From Mycobacterium simulans (lineage in GTDB: Bacteria > Actinomycetota > Actinomycetes > Mycobacteriales > Mycobacteriaceae): a stretch of DNA of 64,000 bases. The notes beneath the pieces were generated by a model. That model searched no databases. It was given only the letters and a program-made list of their open reading frames with translations, and was not told the origin of the DNA. The DNA is taken from the NCBI RefSeq assembly GCF_900232995.1, contig NZ_OCVX01000004.1:453373-517372 (forward strand), read 5' to 3'. Numbering within the stretch: position 1 is the first letter of the stretch; the number at the start of each line of letters is the position of its first letter. Both the position numbers and the translations under genes were made by a program. This document shows, one piece after another, positions 32,418 through 41,417 of the stretch.

Positions 32418-33614
32418 TTAGCCCGTGATGACGGGCAGCTTCGCCCATCCCCGCACACTGCTGGTGTGCGCCATGCTGGCGTTGGCGTAGTCGACTTCCC
32501 ACTCCGGCCAGCGTTTGAGGACTTCCTCCAACGCCACTCGCGCCTGCATCCGCGCCAAGGCCGAGCCCAAACAGAAGTGCAGTCCGTGCCCGAAGCTGAG
32601 ATGGCTGGCACCGCGGTGGATATCGAATCGCTCTCCGTCAGGAAACTTGCGCTCGTCACGGTTGGCTGACCCGTTGAGCAACAACATGATCGAGCCCTCG
32701 CAAATCGAGGTGCCATGGCATTCAACGCCGCGAGCAACGTACCGCGCCTGCACCGGTGAGGGAGCTTCGTAGCGCAAGACCTCCTCGATTGCCATGGGAA
32801 TCAGCGAGGGGTTATCGACAAGCTGGCGACGCTGATCGGGGTGCTCGGCGAGGAGCTGACCGATGAAACCGATCAGCCGTGTTGTCGTCTCGTTGCCCGC
32901 GCCGGCGATCATGCTGGTGTACATCAACACCTCGGTCCGGGTCAGCCGCCGCGTAACCCCGTCATCTTCGACCTCAGCGTTGAGCAGTTGCGTCATCAAA
33001 TCATCGGAGGGGTGCTCTGTCCGCCAATCGATGTAGTCGGAGAACACCTGATAGCTCTTCTCGAATAAGTCTTCGGCAACGGCCGTGAATGTCCCTTCTT
33101 TGAGGTTGATCGCACGGCCGCCGCGGTCGCGGATGGCTGCCTGCCCTTCTTCGGGAATGCCCAGCAGGTAGCCGATCGTGCGCATCGGGATCATCGAGCC
33201 GAGGTTCTCGATGAAGTCGAACCTGCCCGAGCCGACCAACGGGTCGAGCGCACGCACACAGAAGTCACGCGTCAGCGGCTCGATCGCCTCCATCCGCCGT
33301 GGCGTGAAAACCCTTGAAAGCAACCGGCGATGAAGATCATGAAGGGGGGGATCTTCAAAGAGAACAACGCCGGGCGGGATGTCGACGCCGCTCATGATGA
33401 TGTCCATGGTGGTGCCGCGCCCCGACCGGTAGGTTTCCCAATTCGTCAGCTCCGGGGCGACATCCTCGTAGCGGCTCAGCGCGTAGAAGTTGTACCTTTC
33501 GTTGTAGTACAGGGGCGCCTCGTCACGCATCCGCTTCCAGATCGGGTAGGGATCCCTATCGATATCGAAATCGAATGGGTCGTAATAGATCTCGGTCTTA
33601 CTGGCCCCCGTCAT
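32418..33614 (-). CDS. Cytochrome P450
   Basis: 398 residues from the ATG at 33614, which overlaps the LLM gene stop (ATGA). I-helix AGAGNETTTRLIG, K-helix EEVLRYEAP and heme loop SFGHGLHFCLGSALARM (Cys348). The N-terminal YYDPFDFDIDRDPYPIW is a common actinobacterial P450 opening. I cannot place the subfamily. Second gene of a two-gene LLM-P450 operon, divergent from an SDR, which suggests a small oxidative pathway. Confidence 0.9.
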   Translation of the reverse strand: MTGASKTEIYYDPFDFDIDRDPYPIWKRMRDEAPLYYNERYNFYALSRYEDVAPELTNWETYRSGRGTTMDIIMSGVDIPPGVVLFEDPPLHDLHRRLLSRVFTPRRMEAIEPLTRDFCVRALDPLVGSGRFDFIENLGSMIPMRTIGYLLGIPEEGQAAIRDRGGRAINLKEGTFTAVAEDLFEKSYQVFSDYIDWRTEHPSDDLMTQLLNAEVEDDGVTRRLTRTEVLMYTSMIAGAGNETTTRLIGFIGQLLAEHPDQRRQLVDNPSLIPMAIEEVLRYEAPSPVQARYVARGVECHGTSICEGSIMLLLNGSANRDERKFPDGERFDIHRGASHLSFGHGLHFCLGSALARMQARVALEEVLKRWPEWEVDYANASMAHTSSVRGWAKLPVITG

Positions 33615-34609
33615 GCGGTCGTCTCCGCCGTAGCCGGGCGGGCGGCCTCGGGCAGCACGACCTCGCCCACCCGCTTGAGGTAGGGCCACGCCACTTCGGG
33701 CGCCAACCCACCACATAACGGCGACAGGTTGAGTACCTTACCGGCACGAAGTCGCGAAACCGCTTCCGGGACAGAGTAAATCACGTGCGACGCCGCCTCC
33801 TCGCGCAGCTCGGCGACGGTGGCCACGTGCGAGAAACCCGCCGATACCTCGTTGCCGGGGTTCCACGCGGCGTAAGTTCGCGCGTCGTGCAGCAGATGCT
33901 CGCCAAGCTCCGACCAGGCCTGGTCCACGTCATCGGCGACGAAGCAAACCGAAGGGGTCTTGCGGTCGGGAAAGAATGTCCCGCCCGGCGAGTGCCCATG
34001 CTTGCGACAGGCGTCTTCGTAGGCCTCCCGCATGCCGGCGACATTGGCATTGGCCAACATGCCCAGCCCATACCGGCCGGCCCGCCGGGCCGCCGCCACA
34101 CTGCCGCCGCCCCACATCATTCCCGGTCCGCCGGCGGTTTGCGGACGCGGCGTCACCTTGATACGGCGGCCGTCGTGCATGACCTCTTCGCCGGCGAGCA
34201 GTCGGCGCAGCAGTCCGAGCTTCTCGTCGGCGAGCCGGCCACGATCACCCAACTCCAAGCCGAAATGCTCATATTCCTCCGGTCGGTAGCCAAGCGCCAT
34301 GATGTACGAAGTTCGCCCACCGCTGAGGATGTCGAGGACCGCCATGTCCTCGGCCAGACGTACCGGGTCGTAGAACGGAAGAATCAGGATCAGGCTCAAC
34401 GCCAGACGCTCGGTGCGCGCCGCAACCGCCGACGCCAGCATCAGCGGCGCCGGCAGATAACCATCCTCGGACCCATGGTGTTCACAAAACACCGCCGCGA
34501 GGGCGCCATGGTCCTCCGCCCATGCACACATCTCGGGCACCGCGGCATACAAGGCCGCTGGATTGGCGCCCCATGCGGGTGCCCGCATGTCGAAGCGCAG
34601 GGTGAACAC
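33611..34609 (-). CDS. LLM-class flavin/F420-dependent oxidoreductase
   Basis: 332 residues from a GTG at 34609, preceded by AGGAG with 5-nt spacing; earlier in-frame starts lack a site. The luciferase-like (beta/alpha)8 motifs are clear: CEHHGSEDGYLPAP, LILPFYDPVRLAEDMAVLDILSGGR and the phosphate-binding GGGSVAAARRAGRYGLGML. Mycobacteria use F420 or FMN in this fold. First gene of the pair with the P450; the divergent SDR starts 152 nt away across a shared promoter region. The substrate is unknown. Confidence 0.87.
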   Translation of the reverse strand: MFTLRFDMRAPAWGANPAALYAAVPEMCAWAEDHGALAAVFCEHHGSEDGYLPAPLMLASAVAARTERLALSLILILPFYDPVRLAEDMAVLDILSGGRTSYIMALGYRPEEYEHFGLELGDRGRLADEKLGLLRRLLAGEEVMHDGRRIKVTPRPQTAGGPGMMWGGGSVAAARRAGRYGLGMLANANVAGMREAYEDACRKHGHSPGGTFFPDRKTPSVCFVADDVDQAWSELGEHLLHDARTYAAWNPGNEVSAGFSHVATVAELREEAASHVIYSVPEAVSRLRAGKVLNLSPLCGGLAPEVAWPYLKRVGEVVLPEAARPATAETTA

Positions 34610-34761
34610 CGCGACTCCTAGATAACCAAATATTTGTGCCACGTACGCTACGTGCGGCGCGCAATCAAGGTCAACCACGCGACCCCAACAAAGTTTGAAA
34701 CTAACATCTGGCCCGGATATTGTAACGTCTATCGCTCACCGACCAGGGAAAAGGGAAAAAA

Positions 34762-35607
34762 ATGACGACAGCTGCGGAGCTATTGGGCTACGAGGGCAAG
34801 CGGGTGCTGGTGGTCGGGGGCGCGACCGGGATGGGTGCCGCCGCGGCGCAGATCGCCAAGTCTCTCGACGCGCACGTCACCGTTATGGACTACGCGCCGG
34901 TCGACTATGACACCGACCGCGTGATCTCGCTGGACCTGAGCGATCAGGATTCGATCGACCGGGCAGTCGACGAACTCGACGGTCCGCTGGACTCGCTGTT
35001 TTCGGCCGCCGGCGTCGCCGACGGCCCGAAGTTGATGCGGGTCAACTTCATCGGACACCGCCATCTGATCGAACGATTGTTTGCGAACAACATGCTCAAT
35101 CGAGGCTCGGCAATTTGTTTCATCTCTTCGGTTGCCGGGATGGGTTGGGAAAACGACCTGGAACTGGTTCAGGACTTTCTGGCCACCCCCGACTACAAAG
35201 CCGCTCACAACTGGTGCCAGGAGCGTGAAGCCCAGGGGATCATCCACTACGGATTCAGCAAGAAGGCGATCAATGGCTATGTCGCCTGGCAGGGCTACCA
35301 CTTCCTGAAGAAGGGCGTGCGGATCAACGCGGTCTGCCCCGGTCCCACCGACACTCCCCTGGCTCGTGCGAACGCCGATCTGTGGCTGACGTTCGCCCAG
35401 GATTATCGCGACGACACCGGGAGTTCGGTGCTGACACCTGAGGAGATCGCCAAGGCGATGATCATGCTCAACAGCGCCGCCGCGGGAGCCGTCAACGGGA
35501 TCACGTTGAATGTCGACAACGGGCACGCGATGGCGTCGATCACCGGATCGTTTGCCCCGGGCAAGCCGATCATGGACCTCATCACCGGTCGGGTCCAATG
35601 GGCTTAA
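34762..35607 (+). CDS. Short-chain dehydrogenase/reductase, steroid-dehydrogenase type
   Basis: 281 residues. Cofactor motif VVGGATGMGAAAA (Gly-x-x-x-Gly-x-Gly variant), DLSDQDS adenine-ring motif, SAAG (FSAAGVADGP in place of NNAG), catalytic Ser in CFISSVAGMGW and YGFSKKA (Tyr-x-x-x-Lys); INAVCPGPTDTPL follows. A long insertion after VAGMGWEND marks the mycobacterial 3-alpha/HSD-like group. AAGGGAAAAA lies before the ATG. Divergent from the LLM-P450 operon, so it may act on the same substrate. Confidence 0.9.
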   Translation: MTTAAELLGYEGKRVLVVGGATGMGAAAAQIAKSLDAHVTVMDYAPVDYDTDRVISLDLSDQDSIDRAVDELDGPLDSLFSAAGVADGPKLMRVNFIGHRHLIERLFANNMLNRGSAICFISSVAGMGWENDLELVQDFLATPDYKAAHNWCQEREAQGIIHYGFSKKAINGYVAWQGYHFLKKGVRINAVCPGPTDTPLARANADLWLTFAQDYRDDTGSSVLTPEEIAKAMIMLNSAAAGAVNGITLNVDNGHAMASITGSFAPGKPIMDLITGRVQWA

Positions 35608-35650
35608 GCGCCAATGAAATCTGAGCGCAACCGCGAAGGCGTTCGCCCGC

Positions 35651-35708
35651 CGAGCAGACGCAAAATCGCCCTAAAGCGGGGCGTTTTGGGCGATTTTGCG
35701 TCTGCTCG
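35651..35708 (+). terminator. TRIT-like intergenic hairpin, copy 5
   Basis: Perfect 21-bp arms (35651-35671, 35688-35708), 16-nt loop with a further AAA/TTT pairing. Outer arm CGAGCAGACGCAAAATCGCC. Placed 44 nt after the SDR stop and 30 nt before the next start. Confidence 0.8.
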
Positions 35709-35738
35709 CGCCATGAGACCTCAGCTAATCTCGCACGG

Positions 35739-36938
35739 GTGACGCCTAATCCACTCGAAGAGCTGACCCTCGATCAACTGCGCCGCCGCACCAGCATGAA
35801 GTGGCGTGCGCAACCAGCCGACGTGTTGCCGTTATGGGTCGCGGAAATGGACGTGAGACTTGCGCCGACGGTGGCGGAGTCCATCCACCAGGCTGTCGAC
35901 GACGGCGACACCGGATATCCCTACGGCAGAGCGTATGCCAAAGCAGTCAGCGAATTCGCTTCGCAGCGTTGGCAATGGCACGATCTGGATGTCGGTCGCA
36001 CCGCCATCGTCCCCGACGTCATGTTGGGCATCGTTGAGATGCTGCGGCTGATCACCGATCGCGGCGATGCGGTGATCGTCAACTCGCCGGTGTACGCGCC
36101 GTTTTACGCGTTCGTATCGCACGACGGCCGGCGCGTGGTCGAAGCCCCGCTGGGCGCCAACGGCCGGATCGACCTGGACGCTTTGGAGGAAGCGTTCGCG
36201 CTTGCCGGCAAGTCAGGCGCCCGGGTGGCGTATCTGCTGTGCAATCCCCACAATCCGACGGGCGCGGTGCACACCGCCGACGAATTGCGCGGGGTTGCTG
36301 ACCGTGCGCGCCGATTCGGTGTCCGGGTGGTGTCCGACGAGATCCATGCCCCGCTCGTGCTATCCGGGTCACGATTCACCCCCTACCTGAGCGTGCCTGG
36401 CGCAGAGAATGCGTTGGCCCTGACGTCGGCCACCAAGGCATGGAACCTCGGGGGACTCAAGGCGGCGCTGGCGATGGCCGGTCCCGAGGCGGCGGCTGAC
36501 CTACGCCGGATGCCCGAGGAGGTCGGCCATGGTCCAAGCCACCTGGGCATCATCGCGCACACCGAAGCGTTCAAGACCGGCGGCGAGTGGCTCGACGCGT
36601 TGCTCGACGGCCTGGACGCAAACCGAGCGTTGCTGGGCGATCTGGTCGCCGAACACCTTCCCGGGGTGCGACTCCTGCGGCCGCAGGGCACCTATCTTGC
36701 GTGGCTGGATTGCCGTGAACTCGGCTTCACCGAGGAGCCGACCGAAGGTCTGGCGGTGGTATCGGACGTGTCCGGGCCCGCTCGCTGGTTCCTTAAGAAC
36801 GCCCGGGTCGCGCTCAGCTCCGGCCACGTCTTCGGAACTGGCGGCGCCGGACACGTGCGGATGAACTTCGCGACCTCGAGGGCCATTCTGACCGAGGCCG
36901 TGTGGCGCATGGGTAGAGCATTAACCGTCCACCATTGA
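35739..36938 (+). CDS. PLP-dependent C-S beta-lyase, MalY/PatB family (Rv2294-like)
   Basis: 399 residues from a GTG. Fold-type-I aminotransferase features: MKWRAQPADVLPLWVAEMD (the MalY/PatB N-terminal signature), NSPVYAPFYAF, LLCNPHNPTGAV, DEIHAPLV (Asp for the pyridine nitrogen) and SATKAWNLGGLK with the Schiff-base Lys. PatB-type enzymes cleave cystathionine to homocysteine, pyruvate and ammonia. Matches Rv2294 in place and type. Cytoplasmic. Confidence 0.92.
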   Translation: MTPNPLEELTLDQLRRRTSMKWRAQPADVLPLWVAEMDVRLAPTVAESIHQAVDDGDTGYPYGRAYAKAVSEFASQRWQWHDLDVGRTAIVPDVMLGIVEMLRLITDRGDAVIVNSPVYAPFYAFVSHDGRRVVEAPLGANGRIDLDALEEAFALAGKSGARVAYLLCNPHNPTGAVHTADELRGVADRARRFGVRVVSDEIHAPLVLSGSRFTPYLSVPGAENALALTSATKAWNLGGLKAALAMAGPEAAADLRRMPEEVGHGPSHLGIIAHTEAFKTGGEWLDALLDGLDANRALLGDLVAEHLPGVRLLRPQGTYLAWLDCRELGFTEEPTEGLAVVSDVSGPARWFLKNARVALSSGHVFGTGGAGHVRMNFATSRAILTEAVWRMGRALTVHH

Positions 36939-37009
36939 CATGTCATTACCGACATGCCACTATCTTCCTGTCAAAGACGGAACATCGGTTGCAGAGCCAG
37001 GAGCTTCAA

Positions 37010-37822
37010 ATGACCCAGACCGCGCAGCGTCGCAGCCCCGGAACCGTGATCGACGGGTTTCTCAAGTCGCCGTTCGCCGGAATCGCGCCGTGGATGCTGC
37101 TGTCAATCCTGTCCGGACCGGGGCGTTTCGAGGTGGCGGTGACCGCCGCGCTAGGCCTTTCGCTGCTCGTGATGCTCGTTGGCCTTGGGCGCGGGATCAA
37201 GGTTCACTTGCTGGAGGTCTTCGGTGTCGTGTTCTTCGCGACGGTGGCGCTTGTTGGCCTGATCGCCACCGACAACGTGATCCGGTTTCTGGAACTGTGG
37301 GCCGGCGAGCTGACCAATATTTCGCTGGCCGCGTTCGCCTGGCTCACACTGCTGATCCGCAAACCGTTCACCATGGCCTACGCCAAAGACACCACGCCGC
37401 AGGAGTATTGGACGAGTCCCCTGTTCAGGCGGATCAACGATGTCATCACCGTCGCCTGGGCAAGCGCTTTCACGTTCGCGGCGGTCGCCGGCTTCATCGG
37501 CGACTTCGTGTCGCACGACGCCGGCAACTTCTGGACGGGTTGGATCCTGCAGTTGGCGGCCCTCTTCTGCGCGGTCTCGTTCACCGAGTTCTACCCCGAC
37601 TACGCCACCGCTAAGTTCGACCTAGCCAATGGTGAGCCGGCGCAAGTGCCCTCGATCGTGCGGATTGTCGACTGGCTGCCCACCTTCGTTATCGTCACCG
37701 GGATCGTGGGTATGGTCACCGACTCCATCGACTCGGGCCTGGGTGTCGCACTGATCGTGATCGGCAGCGTCGCCGCGGGCGTCCTGGCCAAGCTCTCCCC
37801 CGCGCCCACGCCGTCGGCCTAG
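37010..37822 (+). CDS. Integral membrane protein of unknown function
   Basis: 270 residues from the ATG at 37010 (CAGGAG 6 nt upstream). About seven hydrophobic helices, among them FEVAVTAALGLSLLVMLVGLG, LEVFGVVFFATVALVGLIAT, ISLAAFAWLTLLI, VAWASAFTFAAVAGFIGDF and the last VALIVIGSVAAGVLA. Between helices 4 and 5 lies KPFTMAYAKDTTPQEYW, a conserved-looking cytosolic loop. No transporter signature. Stop shares CTAG with the CysQ-like gene. It follows the Rv2294-like gene by 71 nt. Confidence 0.8.
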   Translation: MTQTAQRRSPGTVIDGFLKSPFAGIAPWMLLSILSGPGRFEVAVTAALGLSLLVMLVGLGRGIKVHLLEVFGVVFFATVALVGLIATDNVIRFLELWAGELTNISLAAFAWLTLLIRKPFTMAYAKDTTPQEYWTSPLFRRINDVITVAWASAFTFAAVAGFIGDFVSHDAGNFWTGWILQLAALFCAVSFTEFYPDYATAKFDLANGEPAQVPSIVRIVDWLPTFVIVTGIVGMVTDSIDSGLGVALIVIGSVAAGVLAKLSPAPTPSA

Positions 37823-38559
37823 CTCTCTCGATCAGAGGTGACGGCGAGTACGGCCTCGGCGAACTCGGGCCGGCAGACCACCAGGTCCGGCAGCTTGGGG
37901 TCGGGCTGGTTGTAGGCCAACGCAGAGCCGTCGATTCGCGAGGCATGCAAACCCGCAGCTCGGGCGACCGCGACCGGCGCGGCCGAGTCCCATTCGAACT
38001 GGCCTCCGGCGTGCACGTACACGTCGGACAAGCCCTGGACGATCGATGCGACCTTGGCTCCGGCGGAACCCATCTCCACCAGTGTTCCGTCTAGCGCGTC
38101 GCGGACGGCCAGCGCGATAGTGGGGGGACGGGTGCGTGACACCACGATGCGCGGCTTGTCGGCCGCGACGGGAGGGGGCGCTACGTGCGGCGTCGCCAGG
38201 GTGATTCCCTGAGCGGGCAACGCCACGGCGCCGGCGATGAGCTCTCCGGACTGCCAGAGTGCGACGTGCACCGCCCAGTCGTCGCGGCCGAGCTCGGAGA
38301 ACTCGCGGGTGCCGTCGAGCGGGTCGACGATCCATACCCGCTCGGAGCGCAGTCGGGCCGGGTCGTCGGCGCCCTCCTCGGACAGCACCGCGTCACCGGG
38401 TCGCTCGCTGGCCAGCGCTTCCATCAGAAAGTCATGAGACCGCTTGTCCCCCGCTGCTTTCCGCTCGCGCGCGTCGGCATCGGCGAATTCTTCGCGGACG
38501 CCAACCAGCATCCGGCCCGCCTCAGTGGCCAACCTTGCGGCCAGTGCGTGGTCATTCAC
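37819..38559 (-). CDS. cysQ: Inositol-monophosphatase-fold phosphatase, CysQ-like
   Basis: 246 residues. The metal-binding motifs of the IMPase superfamily are complete: Glu in AVLSEEGADD, WIVDPLDGTREF, and the C-terminal GGQFEWDSAAPVAVARAAGLHASR. Very close to M. tuberculosis CysQ (Rv2131c), which dephosphorylates 3'-phosphoadenosine-5'-phosphate and related compounds. PAP is the by-product of sulfotransferases, and two PAPS sulfotransferase genes lie in this window, so such an activity would be useful nearby. The Rv2131c position is different, so this could be a paralogue. Confidence 0.85.
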   Translation of the reverse strand: MNDHALAARLATEAGRMLVGVREEFADADARERKAAGDKRSHDFLMEALASERPGDAVLSEEGADDPARLRSERVWIVDPLDGTREFSELGRDDWAVHVALWQSGELIAGAVALPAQGITLATPHVAPPPVAADKPRIVVSRTRPPTIALAVRDALDGTLVEMGSAGAKVASIVQGLSDVYVHAGGQFEWDSAAPVAVARAAGLHASRIDGSALAYNQPDPKLPDLVVCRPEFAEAVLAVTSDRES

Positions 38560-38667
38560 ATGAATTCCCTGACGCCTCGTGCGTCACCCGAGTAAGTGGA
38601 GGGTCGGTGGTGACAAAGGTGGGCAATAACGACACCCCGAATATCCTGTGACATCTGGGGTTTATGA

Positions 38668-38690
38668 GTCGCATGGTCGCATGGTCGCAT
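38668..38690. repeat. Short tandem repeat, 2.9 copies of GTCGCATG
   Basis: Two full units of GTCGCATG plus seven bases, in the 184-nt gap between divergent genes, near the putative promoter of the methyltransferase at 38744. Eight-bp units could vary in number. Confidence 0.85.
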
Positions 38691-38743
38691 AGGCAAGCTC
38701 CACGTTAACCGAACTTACCGCACCGCACGATAGATTCGGATCC

Positions 38744-39364
38744 GTGAGATCCAATGCCGACCGAGTCACCGACATCTACCAACGCCACGCGCATGCGTGG
38801 TCTCTGGACCGTGGCGACAACATGCTTGAAACGGCTTGGCTGGACCGGTTTCTGGCGCTGCTTCCGAATAACCCCACCGTCTTTGACCTAGGATGTGGAA
38901 CCGGCGCACCGATAGCGATATACCTCGCCGAACACGGCTGCCGCATCACTGGGGTGGACGCATCGACCGCAATGATCACCATGAGCGCGCGGCGTCTACC
39001 TGAACACCAATGGCATGTCGCCGACATGCGATCCGTGGCCCTCAACCGCAGATTCGACGGAATTATCGCCTGGGACAGCTTTTTTCACCTGACCCAGGCG
39101 GACCAACGGGGTATGTTCGCGGTCTTCAACAACCACGCCGCGCCAGGGGCGGCATTGATGTTCACCAGCGGGCCGTCGGCCGGCGAGCAGATCGGCACCT
39201 ACCGGGGCGAGCCGCTCTATCACGCGAGCCTCGACACCGCCGAGTATCGAGAGCTTCTGCACGACAATGGATTCGACGTGGTAAGCCACATTGTGGAGGA
39301 TCCCTCTTGCGGCCACCACACCATCTGGCTGGCCCGACTCAGAGTCCGAACTGGTCCTCGATGA
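38744..39364 (+). CDS. Class I SAM-dependent methyltransferase
   Basis: 206 residues from a GTG. Motif I FDLGCGTGAPI, acidic GVDAS, then MSARRLPEHQWHVADM and GIIAWDSFFHLT of the Methyltransf_25 type; ends with HHTIWLARL. The acceptor is unknown. Overlaps the convergent acyl-CoA-dehydrogenase-like gene by 26 nt at the 3' ends. Confidence 0.85.
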   Translation: MRSNADRVTDIYQRHAHAWSLDRGDNMLETAWLDRFLALLPNNPTVFDLGCGTGAPIAIYLAEHGCRITGVDASTAMITMSARRLPEHQWHVADMRSVALNRRFDGIIAWDSFFHLTQADQRGMFAVFNNHAAPGAALMFTSGPSAGEQIGTYRGEPLYHASLDTAEYRELLHDNGFDVVSHIVEDPSCGHHTIWLARLRVRTGPR

Positions 39365-40505
39365 TGCCCAGCCAGATCTGCGCCGAGTCGATGGCAACCT
39401 TCTCACTGATGAAGGCGTGCTGGGTTCCGGTGTACATGTCGCGGAAGGCTCGTTCGAGGCGGCTGCCCTCGCGGATCGAGCTGGTGCCTGCAACCAGATG
39501 CGCCCATTCCGCGCAGCTTCGGGCCGTATCGGTGGCGTAGACGGCGGCCGCACGCATGTCTGCCCGCAAGGTCGGGGTCAGCTCCGCACCGGAGTTGACG
39601 GCCGCTTCGGCCGTGGTGAACGCGTCGAGCACCAGAAGGCGAGCCGCGCGCCACGCTGCGACGTGATGCGCGAGCCCCTTCTGGAAGGTCGGGCGACTTG
39701 CCAGTGACGCCATATCGCTCATCCGGTATTTCGTCGCGGCCAGTCCGGCGACGTCGTCGAGCATGCTCTTGGCGACCCCGAGTGCCCACGACGCATGACC
39801 GGCGGCGGTCACGGGCATCAGGCCCATCCGGGTGGCCGGCGAGCTACCCCGGCGCGGGTCGCGGACAAACAATCCAAACGTCCGAGCGTGGGGGACGAAC
39901 ACGTCCTGCGCGCTGTAGTCGTAGGATCCAGTTCCCTTGAGCCCCTGCACGTACCAGCCGTCGTTGAAGCTGATCTCGTCCCGCGGAACCACGGCCACCT
40001 GCATGTCGGGGACACCTTCGCTGACCCAACGCATCTCGCCGTTGTCCATCGGAAAGAACCCCGCCGCAACGTACTGCGAATGACCGATGCCCGAGCCAAA
40101 GCTCCATGATCCGCTCAACTTGTAACCGCCGTCCACAGCGGACCCTTGTCCGTTGGGAAAGAACTGGCCACCCATCGCGACGCGGTTGTTGTGAGCGGTG
40201 AACACCTCCGCAAAACCTTCGTCGGAAAGATAGGCCGCGGCCGCGAATGTCGACGGCAGGTTTGCGATGCCGATCCAGCCGAACGAGCCATCCTGCCAAG
40301 CCATTTCGATCCAGGTCTCGATCATTTCGGCGAACGACGGTTCCACCCCGCCGGCGGCGACAGGATTGAACGCAGACATCAGGCCGGTGGCCCACATTTC
40401 GTCGACGATCGCGCTGGTGAGCGTGCGGATCCGCTCGGACTCGGCGGCCTCGGCAAGCACCAGCTCGCGCATTCCGCGGGCCAGGGCAACGATGTGACCG
40501 CTCAT
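39339..40505 (-). CDS. Acyl-CoA-dehydrogenase-fold flavin monooxygenase/oxidase
   Basis: 388 residues of the ACAD fold as used by flavin hydroxylases (HsaA or indole-3-acetate type): N-terminal helices, GGQFFPNGQGSAVDGGYKLSGSWSFGSGIGHSQ in the middle beta domain, DVFVPHARTF, and a C-terminal helical domain with AGTSSIREGSRLERAFRDMYTGTQHA. The usual catalytic Glu region is replaced, which favours a monooxygenase over a dehydrogenase. Its start overlaps the SDR stop (ATGA). It is the last gene of a seven-gene minus-strand cluster. Confidence 0.85.
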   Translation of the reverse strand: MSGHIVALARGMRELVLAEAAESERIRTLTSAIVDEMWATGLMSAFNPVAAGGVEPSFAEMIETWIEMAWQDGSFGWIGIANLPSTFAAAAYLSDEGFAEVFTAHNNRVAMGGQFFPNGQGSAVDGGYKLSGSWSFGSGIGHSQYVAAGFFPMDNGEMRWVSEGVPDMQVAVVPRDEISFNDGWYVQGLKGTGSYDYSAQDVFVPHARTFGLFVRDPRRGSSPATRMGLMPVTAAGHASWALGVAKSMLDDVAGLAATKYRMSDMASLASRPTFQKGLAHHVAAWRAARLLVLDAFTTAEAAVNSGAELTPTLRADMRAAAVYATDTARSCAEWAHLVAGTSSIREGSRLERAFRDMYTGTQHAFISEKVAIDSAQIWLGIIEDQFGL

Positions 40506-41299
40506 TTCGGCAACCCGAAGAGCTCAACCACACCGTGATCGCGGCCCGCGGTGTAACCGCCGTCCACGGCAATGGCCTGACCGGTCACGAAGGACGCGTC
40601 GGGTGACACCAAAAACGCTGCCATGGCCGCGACCTCCTCCGGCCGGCCCAGGCGTTGCAAGGCATGTTCTTTGGTGATCGAGGCGAGCGGGCCCGCCATG
40701 CCCGCAAGGCCGAAGACACCCTGCGCCATCGGCGTGTCGATGAAGCCGGGGCAGATCGCGTTTGCCCGGATGCCACTCGGCCCGTAGTCGAGCGCAATGT
40801 TCTTGGTCAGCAGCACGACGCCCCCCTTGGCCGCGTTGTACGAACTACCGCCCGCCGTGCCCTCCAGACCCTCGATGCTGGCGAGCGTCACGATCGCACC
40901 GCGCTCGCCGGCGGCTCGGGGTTGCTCGATCATCTTGGCCAACGCGGCCTTGGCCACCAGGAAGGTACCGGTGAGGTTGATCCCGATGACCCGGTCCCAC
41001 TCGGCGCGGTCAAGTAGATGGACCGGGCCGCCACCCGCGACGCCGGCGGCGTGGACCACTCCGTCGAGGCGGTCGGGAACAGCGGCCATGACGGCGGCAA
41101 CCGCGGCTTCGTCTGTCACGTCGGCGGTGACGAACCGGAATTGCGGGCCCCACTGGCGGAATGAGTCCGGCTCGGAGGCTAGGTCGGCGCCGACGACCGT
41201 GCCGCCCTCGGCGAGCAGCCGCTGAGCGGTGGCCAGGCCGATGCCCGATGCGGCACCCGTTACCACGAACGTGCGCGAGCGGGCTCGATCGACGTTCAC
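40502..41299 (-). CDS. Short-chain dehydrogenase/reductase
   Basis: 265 residues from the GTG at 41299 (an ATG at 41353 is possible but its extra residues look non-conserved). TGAASGIG, DVTDEAA, HAAGVAGG, LASIEG and YNAAKGG with ICPGFIDTPMA complete the classical SDR set. Catalytic Tyr-x-x-x-Lys is YNAAK. Middle of the cluster and translationally coupled to the oxidase downstream. The substrate is unknown; the partners suggest a hydrophobic alcohol or ketone. Confidence 0.88.
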   Translation of the reverse strand: MNVDRARSRTFVVTGAASGIGLATAQRLLAEGGTVVGADLASEPDSFRQWGPQFRFVTADVTDEAAVAAVMAAVPDRLDGVVHAAGVAGGGPVHLLDRAEWDRVIGINLTGTFLVAKAALAKMIEQPRAAGERGAIVTLASIEGLEGTAGGSSYNAAKGGVVLLTKNIALDYGPSGIRANAICPGFIDTPMAQGVFGLAGMAGPLASITKEHALQRLGRPEEVAAMAAFLVSPDASFVTGQAIAVDGGYTAGRDHGVVELFGLPK

Positions 41300-41417
41300 C
41301 GGTGCCGGCTCTCGATTGCCCAGCCAGTGCGGCCGACCCCGCGCCGGCCGCATTGGGCGGACGGGCTAAGTCTTACACCGCTGTCGCGTGGGCGATCGTG
41401 TTTTCGATGACTCACAG

